Origin: Lampropedia aestuarii
GTDB taxonomy: Bacteria > Pseudomonadota > Gammaproteobacteria > Burkholderiales > Burkholderiaceae_C
Assembly: GCF_004803635.1 (NCBI RefSeq)
Contig: NZ_SSWX01000015.1
Location: 1 to 64,000 of the forward strand
DNA: 64,000 nt
Direction: 5' to 3'
Below the pieces are notes generated by a model, which worked only from the letters and a program-made list of their open reading frames with translations, did no database searches and was not told the origin of the DNA. This document shows, one piece after another, positions 22,702 through 31,353 of the stretch. Position 1 is the first letter of the stretch, and every line of letters starts with the position of its first letter. A program made the translations under genes and the position numbers.

Positions 22702-23771
22702 CAAATCAAGTCAATGCATATGAACCAACCGACGAGGAAGTCGCGCTATCCCTTTTGTCACCCGAAGAGCGCGAAGCCCTTGGCTACGAGCTGGAGCCAG
22801 AGCAGGGCGGGCAGAGCGCCAAGGGCGGCGATGATGAAGACGACGACAACGACCGTGATGACGACGAAGAAGGCGACACTGCGGGCGAAAAAACGCCTGG
22901 TGATGATGGCGCACCTGATGCAGGTGCAGCAGCCGCTTCTGCGCCAGACGAGGCGGCAATGCCGGAAGTCAATGACCCTGCAGCCGCTTCAGCCACGCCA
23001 GTGGTGCAGGCGCCAGTGGCTGCGCCAGAACCTGCTGGCATCTACCAATACAAGCTGCCGGACGACTATGGCGACCGCGTGAAGGCGTTGCAGGACAAGT
23101 TTGAGGCCTTGGACCAGCGTGTCGAAGATGGCGATCTGACCAGCTCTGAATACGCCAAGGAAGTGCGTGCACTCACGCGAGAGCAAAGCGAGCTGGATTC
23201 AATTCAAGCCCGTCATGACATTGCCAAGGACATGGCGGAGCAGGCGCAGCAGCAGGCTGCCCAGCGCGAAGTCGGACTATGGGAGGCTGCTGTGGCAAAG
23301 CTGGTGGATGAAGTTGAGGCTGATGCAACGCTGAAAGATAAGCCAGACTATCGCAACGATCAGCGCGTTGGTGCGGCGCTGAGCCAGCAAGTGCAGGCCA
23401 TCATGGCCGCGCGCGGTATTGATGGAACGCAGCCCATTGCCGACAAAGAGGGTTTGCTGCGCGATGCGCATCGCGCACTGCACTTCCTGCGCACCGGCAC
23501 GATGATTGGCACATCGCCAGCTCCAGCGGTAGCAGTCGCTTCTGATGCGGTGAATGCCAAGGCAGCCAAAGAGAAGGCAGTCAAGCAGCGTAAGGCTGAT
23601 TTGAGTTCTGCGGTGCCAAGTCTTGGAGCGCTGCCAGGGGCAGACTCAGGCACTGATGGCGGTGAGTTCGCATCTTTGGCCAGTTTGGATGGCGACAAGC
23701 TGGAAGACGCTCTTGGCAAGTTGGCGCGCAGCAACCCTGCGGCTTATAAGCGCTACATGACTGAGGCTTAA
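22698..23771 (+). CDS. Probable head scaffolding protein
   Basis: 357 residues. The N-terminal 110 are extremely acidic and Pro/Ala-rich (a run of DDEDDDNDRDDDEEGD), the centre (about 115-240) is helical with coiled-coil character, and the C-terminus is Lys-rich then ends SNPAAYKRYMTEA. Its place between portal and capsid, and the overall charge pattern, fit a scaffold that guides capsid assembly and leaves before packaging. Identification rests on context and composition, not on a specific motif. Confidence 0.72.
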   Translation: MTNQVNAYEPTDEEVALSLLSPEEREALGYELEPEQGGQSAKGGDDEDDDNDRDDDEEGDTAGEKTPGDDGAPDAGAAAASAPDEAAMPEVNDPAAASATPVVQAPVAAPEPAGIYQYKLPDDYGDRVKALQDKFEALDQRVEDGDLTSSEYAKEVRALTREQSELDSIQARHDIAKDMAEQAQQQAAQREVGLWEAAVAKLVDEVEADATLKDKPDYRNDQRVGAALSQQVQAIMAARGIDGTQPIADKEGLLRDAHRALHFLRTGTMIGTSPAPAVAVASDAVNAKAAKEKAVKQRKADLSSAVPSLGALPGADSGTDGGEFASLASLDGDKLEDALGKLARSNPAAYKRYMTEA

Positions 23772-23775
23772 CACA

Positions 23776-23976
23776 ATGGCATTGACGCTTGATTTGCGAC
23801 CCGGAGAGGCGCTGAGCATTGGCGATGTTGTGATTCACTATGAATACAAAAGCGGCAATGCTGCGCGCCTGCATATTGAGGCCGCGCCCAGTGTTCCAGT
23901 GCGCAAGGCGGCGCCTGATGCACAACAAAAGTCTGCCATGGCTCAGGCCCCTACGGTTCCAATCATGCGGAAATAG
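23776..23976 (+). CDS. CsrA-like small protein
   Basis: 66 residues. LDLRPGEALSIGDVVIHYEYKSGNAARLHIEAAPSVPVRK (4-43) follows the CsrA/RsmA pattern (R-x-GE-x-L-x-IGD ... G-x-x-x-R-L-x-I-x-A-P ... V-x-V-x-R), a beta-strand dimer that binds GGA motifs in mRNA leaders. A 20-residue flexible tail follows. It lies between scaffold and capsid genes, whose capsid leader holds AGGAGA. It may tune late translation or affect host carbon storage control. The first Leu/Thr residues differ from the usual MLILTR, so confidence in RNA binding is moderate. Confidence 0.68.
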   Translation: MALTLDLRPGEALSIGDVVIHYEYKSGNAARLHIEAAPSVPVRKAAPDAQQKSAMAQAPTVPIMRK

Positions 23977-24057
23977 ATCAAGGGTTCAAAAAGTTAACCC
24001 CTCCCTTTGCGAGCGCAAGAGTGCTGCGAGGTCAATCAAACCTTTCAGGAGAAATAA

Positions 24058-25173
24058 ATGGCTCGTACTGTGGTGGGCGTTAATGACGCCAAGGCCGTCA
24101 AGAAATACAGTGCCGCCCTGGCGATTGACACATCGCAGAAGGCGTACTGGAACCAACGTTTCATGGGGCGCGGCGCTGATGCTGAAGTGCCCCTGCAAAT
24201 CCTCACGGATCTGGAATCGGATTCGGGCGAAGAAATCAAATACGACCTGTTGGCCGAGCTGCGCATGGAGCCGGTCGAGGGCGACGACATTCTCGAAAAC
24301 AAGGAAGAAGCCCAGCGCTTCTTCACGGATTCGGTCTACATCGACCAGGCGCGTTGCGGTGTCAATACAGGTGGCCGCATGACCCGCAAGCGCACATTGC
24401 ACGATCTGCGCGAGAAGGCGCGCCGCCAGCAATCCAACTGGTGGGCGCGATTCATGGATGAGTTGTGCTTTATCTACTTGTCTGGTGCGCGCGGCGTGAA
24501 TGACAACTTCTTGGTCCGTCAAGGCTACGCTGGTCGCGCTGGCAATGAGTTGACTGCGCCAACTGAGAACCACCGCTTCTATGGCGGCAGTGCAACCTCG
24601 TTTGCCAACTTGGCCGCCGCCGACAAGATGACGCTCGGCATGGTGGACACCCTTGTGACTCGCGCCCAAACGCAAGGCGGCGGTGCCACCGACATCCCTG
24701 TGCTCCAGCCCTGCAAGATCGACGGTGAAGACCACTTCTGCATGGTGATGCACACATGGCAAGAAGATGACCTGCGCAAAGAATCTGGTGGTGCAAGCTG
24801 GTTGGACATCCAAAAAGCGCTGGCCACTGCAGTTGGCAAGGCATCTCCGATCTTCAAAGGTGGCCTGGGCATGTACCGCAACGTGGTGCTGCATTCGCAC
24901 CGTAATGTGATCCGTTTCGACAATGCAGGTGCAGGCGCAAATGTGCAGGCAGCACGCGCATTGTTCCTCGGTTCGCAGGCTGGTGTAGTGGCCTTTGGCT
25001 CGCCTGGTACTGGTTTGCGTTTCGACTGGCACGAAGAGTCTCGTGACAACAACAACCAGATCGTCATCACCTCGTCTTCGATCTTCGGCATCAAGAAAAC
25101 GGTGTTTGAAACTGATCGTGGTGCGCAAGACCACGGCATCTTTGCTCTTGATACTGCTGCGGCCAGCCGCTAA
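24058..25173 (+). CDS. Major capsid protein, N4-gp56 family
   Basis: 371 residues. The N-terminus (KKYSAALAIDTSQKAYWNQRF), LESDSGEEIKYDLLAELR, DSVYIDQARCGVNTGGRMTRKRT and QSNWWARFMDELCFIYLSGARG segments identify the N4-gp56-type HK97-fold capsid family. It builds the icosahedral shell. A strong AGGAGA ribosome site and an 80-base leader suggest high expression. Followed by a decoration-like gene and then by a terminator at 25718, which would enrich capsid transcripts over connector genes. Confidence 0.92.
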   Translation: MARTVVGVNDAKAVKKYSAALAIDTSQKAYWNQRFMGRGADAEVPLQILTDLESDSGEEIKYDLLAELRMEPVEGDDILENKEEAQRFFTDSVYIDQARCGVNTGGRMTRKRTLHDLREKARRQQSNWWARFMDELCFIYLSGARGVNDNFLVRQGYAGRAGNELTAPTENHRFYGGSATSFANLAAADKMTLGMVDTLVTRAQTQGGGATDIPVLQPCKIDGEDHFCMVMHTWQEDDLRKESGGASWLDIQKALATAVGKASPIFKGGLGMYRNVVLHSHRNVIRFDNAGAGANVQAARALFLGSQAGVVAFGSPGTGLRFDWHEESRDNNNQIVITSSSIFGIKKTVFETDRGAQDHGIFALDTAAASR

Positions 25174-25239
25174 CGGTCAAGGGCTGCGCTCAGGTGAGCG
25201 CGGCTCGATCCACTTAAACCTCATTCTTAGGAGTACGTC

Positions 25240-25695
25240 ATGGGCTTTCAAACCCCTAACGACTGGATTACTGGCCGCAAGCCGGTGCCTACTCAGTCCG
25301 ATACGAACATCAGCGCGCCACGCTTTGTGCAGATTCTTGCGGCTGCAGATTCCGCCGCCAATAACGTGGGCGTGATTGGCATTTTGCCCGCTGGCACCAC
25401 ACCAGCACTGCCGTTGCTGGTAGATGCGAGTGCATTGGGCGGCACTGCCGCTATTTCGATTGGCATCCTCAATGCCGATGGCAACGATATCTCTACTGCT
25501 GCCGTCGATGGTGGCGCAGCTTGGGCCACTGCTGTAGCTGTGGCTGACGCAGGGGCCGCTCAGATTGAGCCAACTCAAGCATTGCTGGCGGTCAAGGCTG
25601 CTGGCTATGACCGCAAGATTGCCGTGAAATTCACTGCGCCTGGCGCTGCTGCCGGTGAGCTGGGCCTGACAGTGGCCTACCGCTCGCCGAACTGA
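25240..25695 (+). CDS. Probable capsid decoration or head-associated protein
   Basis: 151 residues, rich in Ala, Gly, Val and Thr and beta-prone, with an N-terminus GFQTPNDWITGRKPVPTQSD. TTAGGAG precedes the start. Its place directly after the capsid gene and before a strong terminator is typical of an abundant head-decoration or stabilisation protein; no specific family is recognised. Confidence 0.6.
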   Translation: MGFQTPNDWITGRKPVPTQSDTNISAPRFVQILAAADSAANNVGVIGILPAGTTPALPLLVDASALGGTAAISIGILNADGNDISTAAVDGGAAWATAVAVADAGAAQIEPTQALLAVKAAGYDRKIAVKFTAPGAAAGELGLTVAYRSPN

Positions 25696-25717
25696 TCGAC
25701 TTTGGTGGAGAGGTTTT

Positions 25718-25742
25718 GGCCAGCTTCGGCTGGCCTTTTTTT
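25718..25742 (+). terminator. Strong terminator with UUCG loop after capsid genes
   Basis: GGCCAGC-TTCG-GCTGGCC followed by seven T: a seven-base-pair GC-rich stem closed by the stable UUCG tetraloop. It divides abundant head transcripts from the connector and tail genes, with partial read-through expected. Confidence 0.88.
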
Positions 25743-25757
25743 AAGGAGCGTTGCCAC

Positions 25758-26036
25758 ATGAAGTTGATGAGCAGTTTGGTGCCCCGTAAGGATGGAACGG
25801 TGTTGTTCGCCTTCGGTGCTGCCACGTACAAGTTTCTGCCCGCCGGTCAAGGTCAGACGGTTGCGGACGTGGATGACCCTGAGGCTGTGCGCCATGCGCT
25901 AGCAACGGGTAATTTCTATCCTGCCTCAGAAGAGGACGAGGATGCTGCAGAAGCGCTTTTGAGTAATACTGCCTCGCCTGAGCCTGAGCCGAAAAAGCAG
26001 ACCCGAAAGCGCGCAGTTGGTTCTAGCGCGGAGTAA
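25758..26036 (+). CDS. Small head/neck-region protein, unknown
   Basis: 92 residues from the ATG at 25758, which has AAGGAG directly after the terminator. The first 60 residues (KDGTVLFAFGAATYKFLPAGQGQTVADVDDPEAVRHALATGNFYP) look like a small beta-rich domain; the tail is acidic and ends in a basic stretch. Seen after capsid genes in other phages of this type. Function unknown. Confidence 0.62.
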   Translation: MKLMSSLVPRKDGTVLFAFGAATYKFLPAGQGQTVADVDDPEAVRHALATGNFYPASEEDEDAAEALLSNTASPEPEPKKQTRKRAVGSSAE

Positions 26037-26039
26037 GCA

Positions 26040-26645
26040 ATGCGGCTGGCCGAATCCATTTACCCAGATCTGCTGCCTACGCTGCCTGGTATTCCTGAGC
26101 CTCGCGTGGAGCGGGCTCTTGTGCGTGCTGCACAGGAGCTGTGTCGGCGTGCGCGCTGCTGGAAAGAATGGACAGACCCGGTGCGCACGCGTGGTGCAGG
26201 TGAATACGACGTCGATTTGCCAAGCTATGCGCAAGCCGAGGTCGTTGAGCTGATGACCGTCAACGGCAATCAGCGCGACATGCTGCCATATGGCTTGCTA
26301 CCTGAAACTCCCGCAGATGCACGAGGCGCAAATATTGTGCCTGGCAGACTGCAATTCCATGTGACAGGCAACTATGCAGACGGCGCGGAAATCCGCTTTC
26401 GTTTGGTTTTGGTGCCCACCGATAACTCGCCCGGTGTGCCCGATTCAGTCTATGACCAGCACAGTGAATTGTTAGCCATCGGGGTCCGATCGATTTGCAT
26501 GCTCGACCGGGATAAGCCTTGGACGGATTTGCAAATGGCAGCAGTCAATGCTCAAGCCTTCAGCGCCGGAATTGCCCGTGCAACTGTGCGAGCTTGGCGG
26601 GGCTACACCGACGGCACGCGCCGCGCGCGAGTGGGGTGGTGCTGA
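26040..26645 (+). CDS. Probable head-tail connector protein
   Basis: 201 residues. N-terminal helices (IYPDLLPTLPGIPEPRVERALVRAAQELCRRARCW) followed by a beta-rich centre and C-terminal helices. This and the next gene occupy the positions of the adaptor proteins that bind below the portal in P22-like phages. No definite family match; context is the main evidence. Stop and next start share a base (TGATG). Confidence 0.6.
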   Translation: MRLAESIYPDLLPTLPGIPEPRVERALVRAAQELCRRARCWKEWTDPVRTRGAGEYDVDLPSYAQAEVVELMTVNGNQRDMLPYGLLPETPADARGANIVPGRLQFHVTGNYADGAEIRFRLVLVPTDNSPGVPDSVYDQHSELLAIGVRSICMLDRDKPWTDLQMAAVNAQAFSAGIARATVRAWRGYTDGTRRARVGWC

Positions 26646-27274
26646 TGCGAGCCATGGAATTGATCCAGTCTGCGGCCACAGAACTGCAAGACGCTAGCCA
26701 CATCCGTTGGTCAGTCGCGGAACTGGCTGGCTTCATCAACGATGGCCAGCGTTACGCGCTCTCCAAGATGCCTGCCGCAACCTCTGACGAGCGTGTGCTG
26801 GCCCTGGCTGCCGGTGTTGCGCAAACGGTGCCAGCCGACTGCTTTGGTCTGCTGGACTTGGTGCGCAATGACGGCACCAGCAAACGCGCTATTCGCCAAG
26901 TTTCACGCGACGATTTGGATGGCAGTGCACCAGGCTGGGCTTCTGGCTCACAGCGCAATGCTGTTATCCACTTTATTCAAGACCCCAGAACGCCAAAGCG
27001 TTTTGATGTGTATCCGCCCGTGGCGGCCAATGTGCCAGTACTGGCCATTGTTGCGCGCACGCCTGAATCAGTTGCTGAAGATGGCACGGGCGAAATCGCC
27101 ATGCGTGAGGAGTACACGGAAGCATTGCGCCATTACTTGCTGTTTCGTGCGTGGTCAAAAGACGCGGAATACGGCGGCAACAACGCTATGGCTTCGGCAC
27201 ATTGGGGTGCATTCACCGAAGCACTGGGCATTGTGCCAGCGCGTTCATCGACTGGCGCAGACCCAACACAGTAA
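26645..27274 (+). CDS. Phage adaptor protein (head-tail connection)
   Basis: 209 residues from the ATG at 26645; longer in-frame versions would overlap the previous gene heavily. The segment VAELAGFINDGQRYALSKMP, VPADCFGLLDLVRN, FIQDPRTPKRFDVYPPV and EYTEALRHYLLFRAWSKDAEYGGN agrees with a family of podovirus adaptor proteins (DUF6682-type). Expected to form a ring beneath the portal that joins the tail. Confidence 0.72.
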   Translation: MRAMELIQSAATELQDASHIRWSVAELAGFINDGQRYALSKMPAATSDERVLALAAGVAQTVPADCFGLLDLVRNDGTSKRAIRQVSRDDLDGSAPGWASGSQRNAVIHFIQDPRTPKRFDVYPPVAANVPVLAIVARTPESVAEDGTGEIAMREEYTEALRHYLLFRAWSKDAEYGGNNAMASAHWGAFTEALGIVPARSSTGADPTQ

Positions 27275-27315
27275 ACAACCATCGGCGGCCTATGGGCGCC
27301 GAATAAGGAGGATCT

Positions 27316-27756
27316 ATGTTTTCATCTACATTTGCCAATGAGTTGGCGCGACTGGTGTTTCAAGCAGTCCCAATTGCAGGCATTGCTGATAACGCCGCGG
27401 CCTCTGCTGAAACCCAATTGTTTGTTGCGCTACACCGAGCGGACCCAGGCGCCGCAGGCACACAAGCAACGAGTGAGGCAAACTACACCGGCTACGCGCG
27501 TGTGCCGGTGATCCGCACGTCAACTGGCTGGACTGTGAACAACAACGTCGTGCGCCCGGCGGCTACCGTGGAGTTTCCAGAGATGACTGGCGGCGCAGAG
27601 CAAACAATCACCCATATCACAGTGGGAACGACGCTGGCCGGTGCTGGACGTGTGTACTTTCGCGGTGCAATTGCCCCAACCATCGAGTGCAAAGTCGGGG
27701 TGGTTCCGCGACTGCGCGACACGACAACCATCACATTGCTGACCGCAGCCCCCTAA
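27316..27756 (+). CDS. Small structural protein of the head-tail region
   Basis: 146 residues. N-terminal FANELARLVFQAVPIAGIADNAA then a beta-rich domain containing LFVALHRADPGAAGTQATSEANYTGYARVPV, a pattern shared by phage minor structural or tail-fibre-attachment proteins. AAGGAGG precedes the start. Assembly role inferred from context. Confidence 0.6.
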   Translation: MFSSTFANELARLVFQAVPIAGIADNAAASAETQLFVALHRADPGAAGTQATSEANYTGYARVPVIRTSTGWTVNNNVVRPAATVEFPEMTGGAEQTITHITVGTTLAGAGRVYFRGAIAPTIECKVGVVPRLRDTTTITLLTAAP

Positions 27757-27758
27757 CC

Positions 27759-28766
27759 ATGAGCGCGGAGTTCGGACTCAGCGAGTTCGCCCGACACGAG
27801 TTTGCGAAAGACCCGCGCACCTATGTTGAGGCGGTGGGCCTCGCCGTGTTGGAGGCGCTTCTCGCTCCAAAGATGCAAGCCCTGGTCAATGCGACCGGAA
27901 ATATAGGCAGTCCTGGCGAACTTGATCCTGAGTTCCAGGTACTGGCTACGACCGATGCAGAGATCGAGGTGATGGCGCAGGCCGTGGCTCGCATGCAGAT
28001 AGTTGCGCCTGCCGTGGGCGCAGCTCGTATGGTCGTGGAGGCTGCCGCTGTAGGTGGAGCAAAGGCCAACGCAACAGCGCTGGCAACATGGGCTGTCGTT
28101 TTCCGTGCGTCAGGCTTGCTTGATGCGGAGGCCGCCATAGAGGCTGCCGTGGAAGTAGCGGGTATTAGCGGCAGTGTGAACAAGGCGGCAGCGAGTAGTA
28201 GGGCGCAAGTTGCTGTGGTGGCGCGGGTGCAGCAGGTGTACCGCGCAGTTGCATCCGCTGTTGGAACGGCAATATTTCGGGGCGCTGTGTCAGCGGTTGC
28301 AGCAGCCAGGGCTACATCACAGCCGCAGACCCTTGTAGAAGGGCGAGGATCTGCTTTTGCCTCAGCACAGTCAGATGTACTGTGCGCAGCGCAGGTCCAT
28401 GCCGCGTTTTCGGTATGGGCTACGGCAGTGTCTGGGATTGAGTTGCAGGCAGCTGTGACTGCGGATGGCGGCTCTATCTTGCGCGTCTACACGGTCATGC
28501 AGGCCACGCTTGCGGCTCTACTTCAGGGGCATACCTCAGTGGCAGCAAATGCAGCCGCTATGGTCACGCTAACCACATTGCTGGCTGCGGCAGGTCTTTG
28601 GTACTTCAACACAGCGGGCCAGATCAGGGCGATGGCTCTACTGGAAGGCGTGCGCGGTTCAGCCAGGCTGACGCGGATGCCAGAAGCATATAGGACATTC
28701 GACCGGCCGTTCGTGAACCGCGAGTTCGTCCGGCCACAGTCTGTAAGGGAGTTCGTTTCAACATGA
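27759..28766 (+). CDS. Ala-rich virion-region protein, unknown
   Basis: 335 residues from the ATG at 27759, two bases after the previous stop. Extremely rich in Ala and Val, predicted as long helices (residues 30-290), with a C-terminal tail carrying Arg/Phe repeats (RPFVNREFVRPQSVREFV) and an N-terminal echo of the same pattern (GLSEFARHEFAKD). The terminal repeats might dock to a partner. Overlaps the next gene by ATGA. No family recognised; position suggests a tail component. Confidence 0.6.
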   Translation: MSAEFGLSEFARHEFAKDPRTYVEAVGLAVLEALLAPKMQALVNATGNIGSPGELDPEFQVLATTDAEIEVMAQAVARMQIVAPAVGAARMVVEAAAVGGAKANATALATWAVVFRASGLLDAEAAIEAAVEVAGISGSVNKAAASSRAQVAVVARVQQVYRAVASAVGTAIFRGAVSAVAAARATSQPQTLVEGRGSAFASAQSDVLCAAQVHAAFSVWATAVSGIELQAAVTADGGSILRVYTVMQATLAALLQGHTSVAANAAAMVTLTTLLAAAGLWYFNTAGQIRAMALLEGVRGSARLTRMPEAYRTFDRPFVNREFVRPQSVREFVST

Positions 28767-29065
28767 CAGTTTTCAAACCGCCAGAGGCGAAGCAGCCATG
28801 GGAGCGCATGGATTACGCTGTCACGTACCAAGATTGGCTCAATGGCGGTGATGTGCTTGAGGACGTTGATGCGTTTGTTGAGTGCATCACAGATCCTGCT
28901 GACATCAGCTTGTTAGTTGATGGCGTTGAGTTCACCGCAAATACGGCCAAAGTTTGGATTGCCGGTGGTACGGCTGGCAATCGTTACAAGGTGACGGTCC
29001 GTTCAACAACGCAGCAGCAGCGCCGTGATGAATCGGAAATCATTATCACAGTCAAGGAGTATTGA
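28763..29065 (+). CDS. Probable fibre-tail adaptor protein
   Basis: 100 residues. MTVFKPPEAKQPWERMDYAVTYQDWL ... DPADISLLVDGVEFTANTAKVWIAGGTAGNRYKVTVRSTT is an Ig-like beta sandwich of the kind that links tail fibres to the tail in podoviruses and lysogenic siphoviruses. It overlaps the preceding gene and directly precedes the tail fibre gene, which supports the role. Confidence 0.7.
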   Translation: MTVFKPPEAKQPWERMDYAVTYQDWLNGGDVLEDVDAFVECITDPADISLLVDGVEFTANTAKVWIAGGTAGNRYKVTVRSTTQQQRRDESEIIITVKEY

Positions 29066-29066
29066 G

Positions 29067-30851
29067 ATGGCTGAACTGTTTTGGAATGCTGGCAAATACA
29101 AACTTGCCTCGCCTGTATCTGCAAGCCAGACAACACTAGAACTGGAGAGTTATGAACAAATACCTGCAGGAATTGGCCCAAACACATTCCGCTTAGTGTT
29201 GGAAGATAAAGACGGAATTGAGGTTGTTGTTGTTCGAGAAGTGACTGTAAGCAGCGGAGCAATTACAGGATTGGCTAGAGTGCTTCGTGCTCAAGAAGGT
29301 ACTAGCGCAAGGGATTGGGTGGTCGGCACTACAGTAGGCAACCGCTGGACTGCAGCGTTAGCGAGAGCAGCTCTGGCCCCTCCTGACCAAATGAATAACC
29401 CGTATGGTTCAGGTCTTGTGCCTTCGCAATTTGCCGTACATGCCAGTAATGCGTATTACGGTGAAAAGCCTGGCACTGAGACTATAGATTGTAATAATCT
29501 ACCTAATGGGTTTGCTGGATGTGTGAGTGCTGCATACGCATTAAGCGCACCTGAAGATGTTAGTGCGCAATTTTGGATAAGCCAACAAAAAGTAGATAAC
29601 TTCAATAATTGCGTACAAACTATATACAGTATCGATGATCGCAATCAGATTATCCCAACACGGGTATGGAGAAGAACAGGAGTAATTGGGGGAAGCTCAG
29701 AGTCTTGGACGAGTTGGGCAGAATTTTCCAACAAAGGTGAATTGCTGACTGTGACTGATGCTAACAACATCAAAGGGAGTGGGGCGTTTTATTTTACTGG
29801 GTCTTTATTGCAAGCTACGTCTGCTAACTTTCCTGCAATTAGCGGTGCTCCTACGGATACTCTGCGGATTGTAGTTGCGCAAAACCTTGCCCCGTTTAGT
29901 GCTGGAGTACAAGAAGCAATAGTGTTTTCACAAAACTGGAATGCAGATATTACGCGCAAATTTGTGCGAAATAGGAGATCTTCTGGATGGTCTAAATGGA
30001 AAGAAGTAGACGTAGGTATATTAGAGCTGAACAAAAGGCATATATATAGATCATCTACAAATATGGAAGTACCTGATCATCTAAAAAATACTGCATTTTC
30101 GATGTACGCGATTGTTATAGGTGGCGGCGGTGGCGGTGGAAGTACAGGAACTACAGCAGGATTTAAGAGTGGAGGTGGCGGAGCAGGCGGTAAATGGGAA
30201 GGGTATATACATTTTCCTGCAGGGACAACTGTCATTAGTATTACTGTGGGGGCAGGAGGATCTGCTGGAGACACAGTAACCACTACCATAGGCAATGCAG
30301 GAAAGGATGGAGGGTTTACTTCTGTCCAAGGAAAGACTTCTAGCGGTAGTATTACTGCCATAGTTACTGCTGGAGGTGGTGGTGGCGGTGGGGCAGGGGC
30401 ACCTTTAAGTAATCCATTGCTTAATGGCCGCCGTGGTGCTGCATATGATGCTTCAGGTTTAGGTGGGGGTGACGGATCTTCTAGAAGCACACACTTTGCT
30501 GGCAGTGGAGGTTCTGTGTCCAGAATGACAACAAAGGCTCTAAGCGCTACAGGATTAGGAGCTGCTATAGGGGAAGCAACCTACACAGCGCCAACAGATT
30601 ATGCTGAAACACCTGAATACGAAATTGTTGTTCCTAAACTAAATAACGGGGATACGCTGAAATATACATCTGGAGCAGGAGGACAGGATTTTGGTACAGG
30701 GTATCCTGAAAGCAAAATTAGTTCTAGGTATATAGGTGCAGGAGGTGACGGAGCAGCGAACGGAGCAAATAAAGTAGCTGTAGCAGGAAGTAGAAAGGGC
30801 GGTGACGGTGTTGTAGGTGGAGTTATATTGTTTTTCTCAAATCCCGGCTAA
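29067..30851 (+). CDS. Tail fibre with glycine-rich receptor-binding tip
   Basis: 594 residues from the ATG at 29067 (AAGGAG upstream). The first 110 residues are a conserved virion-attachment domain (FWNAGKYKLASPVSASQTTLELESYEQIP). The middle (about 120-325) holds two pyocin-knob-like units, each with a WxS/WSKW motif (SESWTSWAEF, SSGWSKWKEV). The C-terminal 240 residues are glycine-rich (GGGGGGGSTG, GGGGAGGKW, GGGGGGGAG, GGGDGSS), resembling polyglycine-loop receptor-binding tips. From about residue 110 on, codons are AT-rich, indicating exchange of the fibre shaft and tip. Determines host range. Confidence 0.85.
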   Translation: MAELFWNAGKYKLASPVSASQTTLELESYEQIPAGIGPNTFRLVLEDKDGIEVVVVREVTVSSGAITGLARVLRAQEGTSARDWVVGTTVGNRWTAALARAALAPPDQMNNPYGSGLVPSQFAVHASNAYYGEKPGTETIDCNNLPNGFAGCVSAAYALSAPEDVSAQFWISQQKVDNFNNCVQTIYSIDDRNQIIPTRVWRRTGVIGGSSESWTSWAEFSNKGELLTVTDANNIKGSGAFYFTGSLLQATSANFPAISGAPTDTLRIVVAQNLAPFSAGVQEAIVFSQNWNADITRKFVRNRRSSGWSKWKEVDVGILELNKRHIYRSSTNMEVPDHLKNTAFSMYAIVIGGGGGGGSTGTTAGFKSGGGGAGGKWEGYIHFPAGTTVISITVGAGGSAGDTVTTTIGNAGKDGGFTSVQGKTSSGSITAIVTAGGGGGGGAGAPLSNPLLNGRRGAAYDASGLGGGDGSSRSTHFAGSGGSVSRMTTKALSATGLGAAIGEATYTAPTDYAETPEYEIVVPKLNNGDTLKYTSGAGGQDFGTGYPESKISSRYIGAGGDGAANGANKVAVAGSRKGGDGVVGGVILFFSNPG

Positions 30852-30874
30852 CCAAACCCATACTAAAAGAGTAT

Positions 30875-31303
30875 ATGAATAAGATAGCAGTCATAGAAAA
30901 CAGAAAAGTAGTAAACATTATTGTTGCTACTATTGGATGGGCGCAAGAATACTACGAAGCAGTAGATATTACTGATATGCCTAATGTCGGGATAGACTAC
31001 ACATACACAGAAGAAGGAGAATTTATTCCTCCTGAAGAAATGCCTGTAGCCATTCCTGATGTGTATCAAATTACCCGAAGACAGGGCTTAATTGCCCTAT
31101 TTCGTGAAGAAGGAGTTAAAGATTCTGATGTTCAAGCCATCATCGACTCTATTGAAGATCCTGGAAACAAATACGAGGCACAATTAGAGTTTATGAATGC
31201 TGCTTGGGAAATAAGCAATCCTTGGGTTATTCAATTCGCTACTGCTCTAGGGCTTACAAAAAAGCGACTTCAGGAGTTATTCAATATAGCTGACACGCTC
31301 TAA
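30875..31303 (+). CDS. Tail fibre assembly-type protein
   Basis: 142 residues, AT-rich like the fibre tip. The start MNKIAVIENRKVVNIIVA and the W-x-Q pattern, EEGEFIPPEE, and the C-terminal helical domain (ITRRQGLIALFREEGVKDSDVQAIID) suggest a fibre-associated or chaperone protein that is exchanged together with the tip. A terminator follows. The exact role is inferred from position. Confidence 0.62.
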   Translation: MNKIAVIENRKVVNIIVATIGWAQEYYEAVDITDMPNVGIDYTYTEEGEFIPPEEMPVAIPDVYQITRRQGLIALFREEGVKDSDVQAIIDSIEDPGNKYEAQLEFMNAAWEISNPWVIQFATALGLTKKRLQELFNIADTL

Positions 31304-31320
31304 ATAACAACACACCACCA

Positions 31321-31338
31321 CGGCCTGCGGGCCGTTTT
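31321..31338 (+). terminator. Terminator after the tail fibre module
   Basis: CGGCC-TGCG-GGCCG followed by TTTT and an AT-rich stretch. It closes the AT-rich fibre module just before GC-richer structural genes resume, so it may have been acquired with the module. Confidence 0.65.
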
Positions 31339-31353
31339 ATTTGATTGGATTCA

